DNA of 64,000 bases from CAUPWF01 sp964367905. GTDB lineage: Bacteria; Bacillota; Clostridia; Lachnospirales; Lachnospiraceae. The stretch spans positions 4,942-68,941 of the forward strand of contig CAYIZP010000014.1 in NCBI GenBank assembly GCA_964367905.1. The letters are read 5' to 3'. Of this stretch, positions 54,147-61,930 are shown piece by piece. Position 1 is the first letter of the stretch. Every line of letters starts with the position of its first letter. Position numbers and translations under genes: made by a program. The notes below the pieces were generated by a model. That model searched no databases, was not told the origin of the DNA, and saw only the letters and a list, made by a program, of their open reading frames with translations.

Positions 54147-54164
54147 TATCATATTTATATGATA
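54147..54164. promoter_or_regulatory. 18-bp palindrome in the divergent lytTR/dipeptidase region
   Basis: TATCATAT-TT-ATATGATA is perfect. It lies about 75 bases upstream of the LytTR gene and 110 upstream of the dipeptidase. Binding protein unknown; LytTR sites are usually direct repeats. Confidence 0.45.
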
Positions 54165-54275
54165 GCATATTTTATATAGAAGTAAATACAACTGTAATAA
54201 GATGCATGAAATAGGGGATAAGTGGTAACATCAGGGTGTCTTAGACTTAATATGGGTATGAAAGGAGAGAGTAAA

Positions 54276-55232
54276 TTGAAATTTATTGATATGCATTGTG
54301 ACACATTATCATTGCTGTTAGAGGCGAGGGAAAAAGGTGATAAGGACCATACCTTATGGTCAAATAGTTTCTCTATAGATGGAAGAAGGCTGTTAAAAGG
54401 GAAGTATGCAGCACAGAATTTCGCATGTTATGCAGACATGTTGCAAAAACCTGTATCGCAGTCTCATTATGAGGATTATTTACGGATGATAGGAATTCTC
54501 AAAGAATTTTTAGGGCATCACGATGATAAATTTGCACTGGCAAGGGATTATGATTCCTATAGAAAGAACGAAGAGGTGGGGAAGATTTCGACCTTTCTAA
54601 CAGTGGAAGATGCCTTTGTTTTAGAGGGTGATTTAAGTCGTATGCAGGAGTTGTTTAATCAAGGTGTGTATATGATGGGATTGACATGGAATTATGAGAA
54701 TGAAATTGGTTATCCAAACTGTATTCCAAGGTTTCAAGAGAGTGGATTGAAAAAAATTGGAATAGAGGTGTTAGAACAAATGGATGAGTTGGGAATTATT
54801 GCAGATGTATCGCATCTGTCAGATGGTGGGTTTTATGATGTAGTTGATTATGGAAAGCGCCCGTTTGTGGCATCTCATTCCAATGCAAGAAGTGTGAGAA
54901 ATCATTGTAGGAATTTAACAGATGATATGATTCGAAAGATTGCAGATAGAGGTGGAATAATTGGGCTCAATTTCTACGGTGCATTTCTGAATGAGAGACA
55001 AGTTAGCACATATGAGAGTATGGCAGAACACATCAAACATATGGTAAATATAGGTGGAGGTGAGGTGATTGCGATTGGGACAGATTGGGATGGAATCGAT
55101 ACACCAACACCGATGCAAGATTGCAGTTGCATATCAGAATTTGTAGATGTAATGGAAAGTCTTGGAATAAGCAATCAAATAATAGAAAATATATCTTATA
55201 AAAATTTTGAGCAGTTTTTAAGTCATTATTAA
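54276..55232 (+). CDS. membrane dipeptidase-family peptidase (M19)
   Basis: This 318-residue zinc dipeptidase resembles renal dipeptidase. Zinc ligands are in FIDMHCDTLS (HxD), the glutamate in FLTVEDAFVLEG and the histidine in VSHLSDGGFYDV, then VASHSNARSVRNHCRNLTD and GTDWDG. It has no signal peptide, so it acts in the cytoplasm despite the family name. I use TTG because AAAGGAGAG sits 6 bases before it; the longer frame would place that site inside. It may split dipeptides with D-residues from cell-wall turnover. Confidence 0.9.
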   Translation: MKFIDMHCDTLSLLLEAREKGDKDHTLWSNSFSIDGRRLLKGKYAAQNFACYADMLQKPVSQSHYEDYLRMIGILKEFLGHHDDKFALARDYDSYRKNEEVGKISTFLTVEDAFVLEGDLSRMQELFNQGVYMMGLTWNYENEIGYPNCIPRFQESGLKKIGIEVLEQMDELGIIADVSHLSDGGFYDVVDYGKRPFVASHSNARSVRNHCRNLTDDMIRKIADRGGIIGLNFYGAFLNERQVSTYESMAEHIKHMVNIGGGEVIAIGTDWDGIDTPTPMQDCSCISEFVDVMESLGISNQIIENISYKNFEQFLSHY

Positions 55233-55267
55233 GGATAAAAAATCAATATTTTCGCTCAAATCCTAGC

Positions 55268-55297
55268 TTGACAAGAGAATTATATTGGTAGTATGAT
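55268..55297 (+). promoter_or_regulatory. promoter of the small repeat lipoprotein
   Basis: TTGACA, 18 bases, TATGAT, about 40 bases upstream of the start. Confidence 0.6.
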
Positions 55298-55336
55298 ACT
55301 TATGTTAATAACAAAACCAATATGGAGGCTATAGTT

Positions 55337-55648
55337 ATGAAAGGATTTAAAAATCTTGCAAAAATGATAACACTTGCAGTAGCAGCGACATTCACAGCAG
55401 CAGTTTTGGTTGGTTGTACACCAGCAGAAGAGGCAGCACCAGCTGAGGAAGCAACAGAAGAGGCGGCACCAGCAGAAGCAACATCAGAAGATTCAGTTGG
55501 TGGAAACGGAGACGGAACTGGTGGTGGAAACGGAGACGGAACTGGTGGTGGAAACGGAGACGGAACTGGTGGTGGAAACGGAGACGGAACTGACGGTGGA
55601 AACGGTGATGGATCAGGTGGCGGAGATGGAGACGGAAACGCAGAATAA
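55337..55648 (+). CDS. small lipoprotein with Gly-Asn-Asp tandem repeats
   Basis: This 103-residue protein has a signal peptide ending in LVGC (lipobox), an Ala/Glu/Pro linker and six 8-residue repeats of the type GGGNGDGT, ending DGDGNAE. The repeats are encoded by a 24-bp unit (GGTGGTGGAAACGGAGAC is its core) at about 55497-55640. Four copies are nearly identical in DNA, so their number may vary between strains. Gly/Asp repeats could bind calcium, which is inference. Confidence 0.75.
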   Translation: MKGFKNLAKMITLAVAATFTAAVLVGCTPAEEAAPAEEATEEAAPAEATSEDSVGGNGDGTGGGNGDGTGGGNGDGTGGGNGDGTDGGNGDGSGGGDGDGNAE

Positions 55649-55655
55649 ATTCATT

Positions 55656-55679
55656 GGGGGCGGGGTAATTCCTGTCCCT
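55656..55679. repeat. GGGGCGGGG-type hairpin repeat, copy 4 (short)
   Basis: GGGGGCGGGGTAATTCCTGTCCC is a short, imperfect version of the family after the small lipoprotein gene: key arms are GGGGCGGG and CCTGTCCC. Confidence 0.5.
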
Positions 55680-55729
55680 AGCTTTATGTAATAGGAAACA
55701 GTTTTATTTATGAAAGGATAATGAAAAAG

Positions 55730-56422
55730 ATGAAAATTGCATTACTTTCTGATATTCACGGAAATATTCGTGCATTATCAGCAGTTTTGAAAGATATTAG
55801 GGAAAGAGGAATTCAGGACATATATTGTGCAGGGGATCTAGTGGGGTATCATACAGCACCAGATGAAGTCGTGAAAAAAATCAAAGAGGAGAAAATCCTT
55901 ACAGCAATGGGAAATCATGATGAAGCAATTGTCTTTTTTGATCCGTTAAAAGAGGTGTTGCCAGAGGGAGAAATCACTCCGAAACAATGGACGTTCAATC
56001 ATGTGTCAGAGGAAAGTAGAGAGTATTTGAAATCGCTATACAAGACAGAAAAGGTTAATCTGATCGATAAGAAAATGCTAATTGCACACGGAAGCCCAGA
56101 GTTTATATCAGAATATATTTGGGAAGAGGATGAGAAAAGGCAGGAAGAGATTGCCACTTCTATAGAAGAAGATATCTTTGTCTTTGGACATACCCATAGC
56201 TTTTATGATAAAGAAGTCTTAGGAAAGCGCTTCATCAACCTCGGAAGTGTAGGGAGACCAAAAGATGGTGATACACGAGCGGGTTATGTCATATTAAGCC
56301 TAGGTGAGGATATGAAAGTAGAGTATGTACGTGTGGATTATGATAATGAAGCATTAGCAAGAGAGATAGAGGAGTCCGAATTACCAGATTCGTTTGCTGA
56401 CGTGATTAGGGGACAGGGATGA
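55730..56422 (+). CDS. metallophosphoesterase, YfcE/MJ0936-like
   Basis: This 230-residue phosphodiesterase has the motifs SDIHGNIRAL, GDLVGYHTAP, MGNHDEA, IAHGSPEF and FGHTHSF, which bind two metal ions. It is probably cytoplasmic and acts on small phosphodiesters. The second ATG has better spacing from AAAGGA than the first. It ends at a strong palindrome shared with the convergent gene. Confidence 0.88.
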   Translation: MKIALLSDIHGNIRALSAVLKDIRERGIQDIYCAGDLVGYHTAPDEVVKKIKEEKILTAMGNHDEAIVFFDPLKEVLPEGEITPKQWTFNHVSEESREYLKSLYKTEKVNLIDKKMLIAHGSPEFISEYIWEEDEKRQEEIATSIEEDIFVFGHTHSFYDKEVLGKRFINLGSVGRPKDGDTRAGYVILSLGEDMKVEYVRVDYDNEALAREIEESELPDSFADVIRGQG

Positions 56423-56469
56423 TTTAATGGGGACGGGGGAAAACGTTGTTTTCCCCCGTCCCCATTAAA
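56423..56469. repeat. perfect 22-bp-arm hairpin, repeat copy 5; convergent terminator
   Basis: The core arm is GGGGACGGGGGAAAAC with an exact complement after a 3-base loop, extended by TTTAAT/ATTAAA at the ends. The stop codon of the minus-strand cysteine-rich gene lies within it. It very likely ends transcription in both directions. Confidence 0.85.
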
Positions 56470-57106
56470 ACCGAATCTTGGTAGGGGCGTATACATTTCC
56501 CCCTACATGGGTCGACGTGCAAGGTGTTTCTTGCATGCAATAATTAGAGCAAGGTTCTTGTTTATATCCACATGAGCCGTTGCTTTTTTTGTTGTATTGT
56601 TTTTGTCTTGAACTCCCATTACATCCGCAAGAACAAGGGGATGTGGGAATTGCACCTACTTCACAATCAATATGATCGGGAGGTGTGATGCGATATTTAT
56701 ATTCTCCACAAGGGGTATAGTCAGGCTTTGAACAAGCATGGCAGTTACCTCCATCGTTTTCAATGATTCGTTCAGTACCAACAGCGGATTTGTTTACTAG
56801 AACCTTGTATTTCGCACAAGGGTCATCAACACATAGGTCGAATTGATAGAATCCTTGACAGTCGCTCACGCTGTGAGCAATCCCTTGAAGGATACACTTT
56901 CCGTTACAATCAGGCACCACTTTTACCAGTTTTAATAATGCACTTGATACAGGTTCGCCATGGCAATTTAGCACTTGCCCCCATAGTCTGACAGAATTGA
57001 ATTCAGAAACGACGATGTCTGCTTTGATCTCAGAATCACATCCTTGGGGCGTGATATCTATAGAATTTCCATTAATCATACTTAAATCACAACAATTATT
57101 ATTCAT
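56465..57106 (-). CDS. cysteine-rich protein with a carboxypeptidase-regulatory-like domain
   Basis: This 213-residue protein has about 26 cysteines. Residues about 28-120 look like an Ig-like carboxypeptidase-regulatory domain (VRLWGQVLNCHGEPVSSALLKL, SDCQGFYQFDLCVDD). The C-terminal part is Cys/Gly/Ser-rich (CSCGCNGSS, CSNYCMQETPC). There is no signal peptide, as for many spore coat proteins, and the neighbours are three SPOCS proteins. A spore-surface or cross-linked structural role is inference. Confidence 0.65.
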   Translation of the reverse strand: MNNNCCDLSMINGNSIDITPQGCDSEIKADIVVSEFNSVRLWGQVLNCHGEPVSSALLKLVKVVPDCNGKCILQGIAHSVSDCQGFYQFDLCVDDPCAKYKVLVNKSAVGTERIIENDGGNCHACSKPDYTPCGEYKYRITPPDHIDCEVGAIPTSPCSCGCNGSSRQKQYNKKSNGSCGYKQEPCSNYCMQETPCTSTHVGGNVYAPTKIRF

Positions 57107-57373
57107 TTTTTCAGTCCTTTTATTCGATAGTAGTAGTGTTTAAAGTCCCTCTCCAAAGACTAGTTCTGTTTTATAAAATTTGTGTGAGAAATCATGTAGT
57201 CGATTATAATATATGAGCAAATATTTAGAATGTTTCATACAAAACTCAATTCGACAATTTTTTTTAGATAACAAGAGATTTGATGCACGGTTTTCTAATT
57301 GTCCCATAGTATGTAGTGTGAGAGGAATCTTAAGTCATACAAGTATTAAAAGTATAAAACAGGAGGAAAACAA

Positions 57374-57874
57374 ATGAATTCTATTGTGAAAGACTTAATA
57401 GAATATGTTGGAATAGACCAACAAATACCACCAGATTATTCAGTGAATATATTTAAAGAAATTATGATTCAGGAGCATATTCGATTGAATGATTGCTTGC
57501 CAGATATAGAGCAAATTACACGAGTAATCGCATGTGTATCAATTAAAAATGCATATGTAATAGATACACCGGTTTCTCAAAGAGGGCCGAAAGGAGAATT
57601 ACTAAATCCAAGTGGGCAGATAGTGACAGGGAAAAAACTTGTAATAGAAGGTATAGTTCATCAGACAATTCACTATGTGGCAGATACTTGCGAACAAGGT
57701 ATGATGGTTGTGGATAACGACTATTGTTTTGGTACATTTGCAGTACTACCAGTATCGGCATCGACACAGAATTCGTGTTATACAGTGATTCCTTATATCG
57801 AAGATATTATGGTTGAAGCAATTGGCCCAAGAGATATTACAAAATGCGTATCGTTGTTTTTGGAGGTGAGATAG
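57374..57874 (+). CDS. SPOCS-domain (DUF3794) protein 1
   Basis: This 166-residue protein is one SPOCS domain with the family patterns VIDTPVSQ, GKKLVIEGIVHQTIHYVAD, FAVLPVS and YIEDIMVEAIGPRDI. SPOCS domains build spore coat and exosporium proteins such as SipL. There is no signal peptide. AGGAGG precedes the ATG. It directly abuts the next gene, ATG following TAG with no base between. Confidence 0.82.
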   Translation: MNSIVKDLIEYVGIDQQIPPDYSVNIFKEIMIQEHIRLNDCLPDIEQITRVIACVSIKNAYVIDTPVSQRGPKGELLNPSGQIVTGKKLVIEGIVHQTIHYVADTCEQGMMVVDNDYCFGTFAVLPVSASTQNSCYTVIPYIEDIMVEAIGPRDITKCVSLFLEVR

Positions 57875-58624
57875 ATGGCTAGTGTTGTAAGAAATATGGT
57901 GAATATTATGGGGTTGTCAGACTTTATTCCACCCACCTCAGAAATATATAAAGAGTTCTCGGTAAATGATACAATTGTTTTAGATTGCCCAAAGCCAGAT
58001 ATAGAGAGATTGATTTCTTCTGCATTTGATGTAAAAATCATATCAGTGAGAGTGATTGATACGCCGGCAGGTCAAATTCCACCAAAGGGTGTTTTGCCAG
58101 GTGTTGTAACATCTTCGGAGGGAGAAAGATTGACAGGGAAAAAACTAGTAGTTGAGATGAAATTTCGACAAAAAATACAATATGTTGCTGATGAGCCGCA
58201 ACAGAGCATACACGGAGTACACAATGAATTTACAGTAAGTGAGTTTATTGTAATCCCACCTATATTTACTGTAGGGGGAGAGTGTGTCACAGCAGAGTAT
58301 TTGCTGACAAATAACATGTTCTTTATCTACCCATTTATTGAGGATGCAAATGTTAATATGGTTGATAATCGAAGTATCTGTACTAATATATTAATATTTA
58401 TGCAGGTAAATATTAAAAAATGTTTATTTGATAAAGGTGTAATTACGGGGCCGATTGGAAATGTGACGACATTCAATAACTCATGTGCATCGCTCAAAGA
58501 GTCTGGAAAAGAAACAGAGGAAGTGACAGAAGAAATAGCAGAAGAAGTTATCGTAGAAGACGTAAAGAAAGATGAAAAAGAAGTGAAGACTGTTCAAGTA
58601 GAACGAGAAGAAGGAGGGGTATAA
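57875..58624 (+). CDS. SPOCS-domain (DUF3794) protein 2
   Basis: This 249-residue protein has the SPOCS patterns VIDTPAGQIPPKGVLPG, GKKLVVEMKFRQKIQYVAD, FIVIPPIF and FIEDANVNMVD. After about residue 205 it has a Glu/Lys/Val-rich, probably disordered tail. The gene abuts protein 1 and precedes protein 3 by one base, so the three are one operon. Confidence 0.82.
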   Translation: MASVVRNMVNIMGLSDFIPPTSEIYKEFSVNDTIVLDCPKPDIERLISSAFDVKIISVRVIDTPAGQIPPKGVLPGVVTSSEGERLTGKKLVVEMKFRQKIQYVADEPQQSIHGVHNEFTVSEFIVIPPIFTVGGECVTAEYLLTNNMFFIYPFIEDANVNMVDNRSICTNILIFMQVNIKKCLFDKGVITGPIGNVTTFNNSCASLKESGKETEEVTEEIAEEVIVEDVKKDEKEVKTVQVEREEGGV

Positions 58625-58625
58625 A

Positions 58626-59684
58626 ATGACTTGTAATAATATTATTGTAAATGGAGTGAGTCCTGTATTTCCTCTTGAAACAACAGCGTGGAAAGAATTC
58701 TCCGTAATGGAAAGCTTGGCGATCCCTCCACAAAAACCAGATATGAAGAAAATCACTTCATTAAATATAGAAGCAAAAGTTATGGAATTTGAAGTGGTGA
58801 AAACTCCATTGACAAATGCAAATTTTGAAGGCGTGATAAGTACAGGATATAAGTTGATTGTAAAAGGGAAATTAATACAATTTATCGAATATATTGCGGA
58901 TCAATGTGAGCAGTCGGCACATTCAGCACATTTTGAAGTACCGTTTTGCACCTATATCGTACTGCCAGAATATTACCAACCAGGGAATTCTATTACAGTA
59001 GAAGCTATTGTAGAAGACGTGTATGTAGAACAAACTTCTATACGTTGTTTCTTTAAGAATGTTACAATGTTCGTGTATGCAGATATTTGTTGTGGTGTTG
59101 CAGATGTAGAGTTACCCGTTCCGAAAGTAGTTGCATTCGATCCAAGTGTAAAAGTGGAAGATGCAGGTATAAATGTATTTAATATAGAAGTGTGCAAGAA
59201 TAATCTGCCGCAGATTATTAACATCTTGTCATCGCCATTGTCTCCAATCGGATTGACGACAGCTCTTCCAACAGGATACACCTATAATTCCGGTATCTTA
59301 ACAATTGCCTCAGGCGTTGAAGGTGGAACAATTGGGTTTGCAATTGAATCGACCCCTTGCAAGGTTCCATTTACAGTGAATGTAATTGTAGCCTCTCCGC
59401 CTAAAGTAAGTATGTTATCTCAGACTCCGGCTAATCTAAAGGTTGGACAATTGAGTGAGACGGAGTTCCAAGTGAAATACAATGTAAATCAGAAGGAAAT
59501 AGGAATAGCAAACTTCATTGTAGAGCCTTATGAAGTGTTGGCTTTCGTTGGAAGCCTACCAGATGGATATACCTATGCGAATAATGTGTTGACAGTGAAT
59601 CAAAAAGCCGTGGAGGCTAGTTTGAATTTCGTCACGAAGAGTGGAAATTGTGATTTGGAAATCACAGTAAATGTAGTAGTATAA
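58626..59684 (+). CDS. SPOCS-domain protein 3 with two C-terminal repeats
   Basis: This 352-residue protein has an N-terminal SPOCS domain (about 1-160: VVKTPLTNANFEG, GYKLIVKGKLIQFIEYIAD, YIVLPEYY) and two related 85-residue modules after it. Each module contains the line LPTGYTYNSGILTI or LPDGYTYANNVLTV and ends in a VNVIV or VNVVV strand. The modules look beta-rich. Together with proteins 1 and 2 it is a set of spore-surface candidates. The stop codon lies at the edge of a perfect hairpin. Confidence 0.82.
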   Translation: MTCNNIIVNGVSPVFPLETTAWKEFSVMESLAIPPQKPDMKKITSLNIEAKVMEFEVVKTPLTNANFEGVISTGYKLIVKGKLIQFIEYIADQCEQSAHSAHFEVPFCTYIVLPEYYQPGNSITVEAIVEDVYVEQTSIRCFFKNVTMFVYADICCGVADVELPVPKVVAFDPSVKVEDAGINVFNIEVCKNNLPQIINILSSPLSPIGLTTALPTGYTYNSGILTIASGVEGGTIGFAIESTPCKVPFTVNVIVASPPKVSMLSQTPANLKVGQLSETEFQVKYNVNQKEIGIANFIVEPYEVLAFVGSLPDGYTYANNVLTVNQKAVEASLNFVTKSGNCDLEITVNVVV

Positions 59685-59725
59685 CAGGGACGGGGGAAAA
59701 CGATGTTTTCCCCCGTCCCTGTTAT
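59681..59725. repeat. perfect 21-bp-arm hairpin, repeat copy 6; terminator
   Basis: The arm is ATAACAGGGACGGGGG then AAAAC, with an exact complement after a 3-base GAT loop. It shares the GACGGGGGAAAAC core with copy 5, so the same element bounds the SPOCS region on both sides. Confidence 0.85.
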
Positions 59726-59769
59726 TGACAATTTGCAGCAAGACATGTATAATCGATAAAGTAGTATTT

Positions 59770-59859
59770 GGAGAAGTACCCAAGCTGGCCGAAGGGGCTC
59801 CCCTGGAAAGGGAGTAGGTCGTTAATAGCGGCGCGAGGGTTCAAATCCCTCCTTCTCCG
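59770..59859 (+). tRNA. tRNA-Ser (GGA)
   Basis: A 90-base serine tRNA with a 7-bp acceptor stem (GGAGAAG with CTTCTCC), anticodon stem CTCCC/GGGAG around CTGGAAA (anticodon GGA), a long variable arm and GGTTCAAATCC in the T arm. CCA is not encoded. Confidence 0.95.
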
Positions 59860-59892
59860 TCAAGACGACTGACCAAAAAGAATGTCATGTCA

Positions 59893-59920
59893 AAAAAATC
59901 CCATGAAAATGGGATTTTTT
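59893..59920 (+). terminator. hairpin terminator after tRNA-Ser
   Basis: AAAAAATCCCAT, GAAA loop, ATGGGATTTTTT. A run of T follows the stem. Confidence 0.85.
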
Positions 59921-60051
59921 AATGCCTTTATAATGTACCCAAGGGATTGGACAACGAGTTTAGTGTGGATATTTGACTTTTTTTAATACGTATGATAAAG
60001 TTAATAATGTATTAAGGAAATCTTAAAGAAAAATTAGGAGGTATTTCAGAA

Positions 60052-60450
60052 ATGGAAGCTAAAGGAAGAGGATTTTTAAAAGTAACAGGTATTCTAATGA
60101 TTATTGGTGGAGTTCTAGGGTGTTTAGTGTCATTGTTGGCAGTAGCAAGTGTTGGGGTTCTTATCGCAGCAGGAGTTGCAGTTGAGATGGGACTATTGAT
60201 TGCAGGAACAGTTGTAGTTGTTGTTGGTGGTGTGGTACAACTTGTGGCTGGTATTCAAGGTGTAAAAAACTGTGATAATGTTGAAGCGGCAGATAAGCTG
60301 ATCAAGCTTGGTATTGCAATTCTTGTAATCAATGTTGTAGGAACGATTCTTAATGTAGTAGCTGGTACAGCATTTAACGTAGTAAGTTTTGCAACTAGCT
60401 GTATTTTACCTGTTTTATTCATTATTGGAGCTAACAAAAACAAGCAATAA
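60052..60450 (+). CDS. small four-helix membrane protein
   Basis: This 132-residue protein has four hydrophobic segments (about 10-32, 35-65, 85-105, 108-126) with short polar links and a basic tail. AGGAGG precedes the ATG. I recognise no family. It stands alone: the tRNA lies upstream and a convergent regulator gene downstream. Confidence 0.75.
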   Translation: MEAKGRGFLKVTGILMIIGGVLGCLVSLLAVASVGVLIAAGVAVEMGLLIAGTVVVVVGGVVQLVAGIQGVKNCDNVEAADKLIKLGIAILVINVVGTILNVVAGTAFNVVSFATSCILPVLFIIGANKNKQ

Positions 60451-60487
60451 TTCGAATAGATAGAATTGGAGCATAAAGTAATCAGTT

Positions 60488-60533
60488 AAGAAGTGGAGTG
60501 ACTTCCTCACCGAAAGTCACTCCACTTCTTTTT
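60488..60533. terminator. convergent hairpin terminator
   Basis: AAGAAGTGGAGTGACTT pairs perfectly with AAGTCACTCCACTTCTT, followed by TTT. Its right arm covers the last codons of the HxlR gene, so it mainly serves the plus-strand membrane gene. Confidence 0.85.
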
Positions 60534-60855
60534 GTACTTTGATATATTCATCCCCCCAAGTTCTGAGTGCACTTAGAACGGGAAGGAACTGTTTACCAAT
60601 ATCACTGAGCATATACTCCACCTTTGGTGGAACTTGATTGTATTCTTTTCGGATAATTAATCCTTCTTGCTCTAATGATTTTAATTGTCTTGAGAGTGTG
60701 GTATGTGTCATCTCCTCTGGCATCAATCGAAGCAGTTCATTGAAACGAACGGTTTGTTCCGATAATAGGTATAGGATGTAGATGGTCCATTTTCCTGATA
60801 AAAGTTTTTGAACAGTGACATAGGGGCAGATTCCAAATAAATCGTTATTCGCCAT
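60517..60855 (-). CDS. HxlR-family transcriptional regulator
   Basis: This 112-residue winged-HTH regulator has CPYVTVQKLLSGKWTIYIL, FNELLRLMPEEMTHTTLSRQL, LEQEGLIIRKEY and PPKVEYMLSDIG, all typical. The N-terminal cysteine (ICPY) is the usual redox-sensing position. It is divergent from an orphan solute-binding protein gene. A cluster of GTATCAT half-sites in between is its likely operator. Confidence 0.9.
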   Translation of the reverse strand: MANNDLFGICPYVTVQKLLSGKWTIYILYLLSEQTVRFNELLRLMPEEMTHTTLSRQLKSLEQEGLIIRKEYNQVPPKVEYMLSDIGKQFLPVLSALRTWGDEYIKVQKEVE

Positions 60856-60882
60856 AATATAGTAATCTCCTTTGCGTTTGCG

Positions 60883-60908
60883 GTATCATTTATGATACTG
60901 GTATCATA
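60883..60908. promoter_or_regulatory. three GTATCAT half-sites, candidate HxlR operator
   Basis: GTATCAT (60883), ATGATAC (60892) and GTATCAT (60901) form two overlapping perfect palindromes at 9-base steps. They lie 28 bases upstream of the HxlR gene. Confidence 0.65.
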
Positions 60909-61004
60909 AAATATCGTACTTGAATTTAATTTCCCGTAGTATTAAAATAACATATATAAGAGATAAATGCAAATAAAATTAGAGGACAGAAAAGTGAGGA
61001 GATT

Positions 61005-61850
61005 ATGATGAAAAGATTGTTATGTGCTGTTTTGGTAATGGCTATGGTGTTCACGGGGGTAACGGCTTGTTCAGGGAATGCGGAGCAAGCTTCTTCAGAG
61101 GATGTGTTGCGTGTAGGGATAGATTTGAAATTTTATCCATTCATGTATTTGGACGAGGAAGGGAATCCAACTGGATTCGAGGTTGATATCTCACATGCCT
61201 TTGGTGAATTCATTGGAAAAGAAGTAGAAATTGTGAATACAGATTTTTCGATGTTGATTCCTGCATTAGATACAGGGGATATTGATATCATTATTAGTGA
61301 TATGAGTGCCATGCCAGATAGGGAAGAAAAAGCAGATTTTACAGAGCCATATCGATATGCGAGAACCCTTGTACTGGTGAATAAGGAGTATGCAGAGGCA
61401 AACAATATCACAAATGAGATGAGTGAGGAAGAATTTTTTGGGATTGACGGAATTACATTCGCAGGATTAGCTGGGACAATGGCTTCTACAGTGCCAATGG
61501 AATTTGGGGCGACTGTCACAGAGTTTACAGAAATAGCATCGGCTCTTATGGAAGTAACCAGTGGGAAAGCACACGCTTTAGTGGGGGTATATACTGTGTA
61601 TGGAGATCATGCTGCAAACCCAGACACTACCATTGTATATGAAGGGGTTAACCAAGCATCTGCCTCGTCTTTTGCAGTGAAAAAGGGGGATACGGAGTTA
61701 TTGGAACAAGCCAATGAATTTATAGCTTCGATGTATGAAGAAGGCGGATTCTATGAGCAGGCAGGAACAAAGTACGATGCAGGAATCGCTGAATTTTTGC
61801 AAAGAGATGATTTGGGACTAGACTATATCATCTACCCGGGTAACGAGTAA
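61005..61850 (+). CDS. extracellular solute-binding lipoprotein, family 3
   Basis: This 281-residue lipoprotein has a signal peptide ending in GVTAC, then a family 3 binding protein: VGIDLKFYPFMYLDEEGNPTGFEVDIS (key: GFEVDI), DIDIIISDMSAMPDREEKADFTEPY, GLAGTMAST. Such proteins feed amino acids to ABC importers. No permease or ATPase gene is nearby, so it is an orphan or serves a transporter elsewhere. GAGGAG precedes the start; the second of two adjacent ATGs is equally possible. Confidence 0.88.
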   Translation: MMKRLLCAVLVMAMVFTGVTACSGNAEQASSEDVLRVGIDLKFYPFMYLDEEGNPTGFEVDISHAFGEFIGKEVEIVNTDFSMLIPALDTGDIDIIISDMSAMPDREEKADFTEPYRYARTLVLVNKEYAEANNITNEMSEEEFFGIDGITFAGLAGTMASTVPMEFGATVTEFTEIASALMEVTSGKAHALVGVYTVYGDHAANPDTTIVYEGVNQASASSFAVKKGDTELLEQANEFIASMYEEGGFYEQAGTKYDAGIAEFLQRDDLGLDYIIYPGNE

Positions 61851-61872
61851 TTCGAATATTTTAATACGAGGA

Positions 61873-61902
61873 GGCAAATTGTCCCTTGTTGGACAATTTG
61901 CC
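61873..61902. promoter_or_regulatory. perfect 12-bp hairpin before the flavin/ferredoxin gene
   Basis: GGCAAATTGTCC, 6 bases, GGACAATTTGCC. No T run follows. It lies between GAGGAGG and the start of the next gene and could hide a ribosome site or bind a regulator. Confidence 0.55.
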
Positions 61903-61930
61903 AGACAGCGAAAAAGAAAGGATTATGAAT

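Noticed and set aside
55497..55640. CRISPR or non-coding tandem repeat
   Set aside because: The 24-bp repeat is in frame within a lipoprotein gene with signal peptide, promoter and ribosome site.
57107..57373. Sporulation sigma-E/K promoter before the SPOCS genes
   Set aside because: CATACAAG near 57334 resembles a sigma-E -10 box, but no -35 element has correct spacing.
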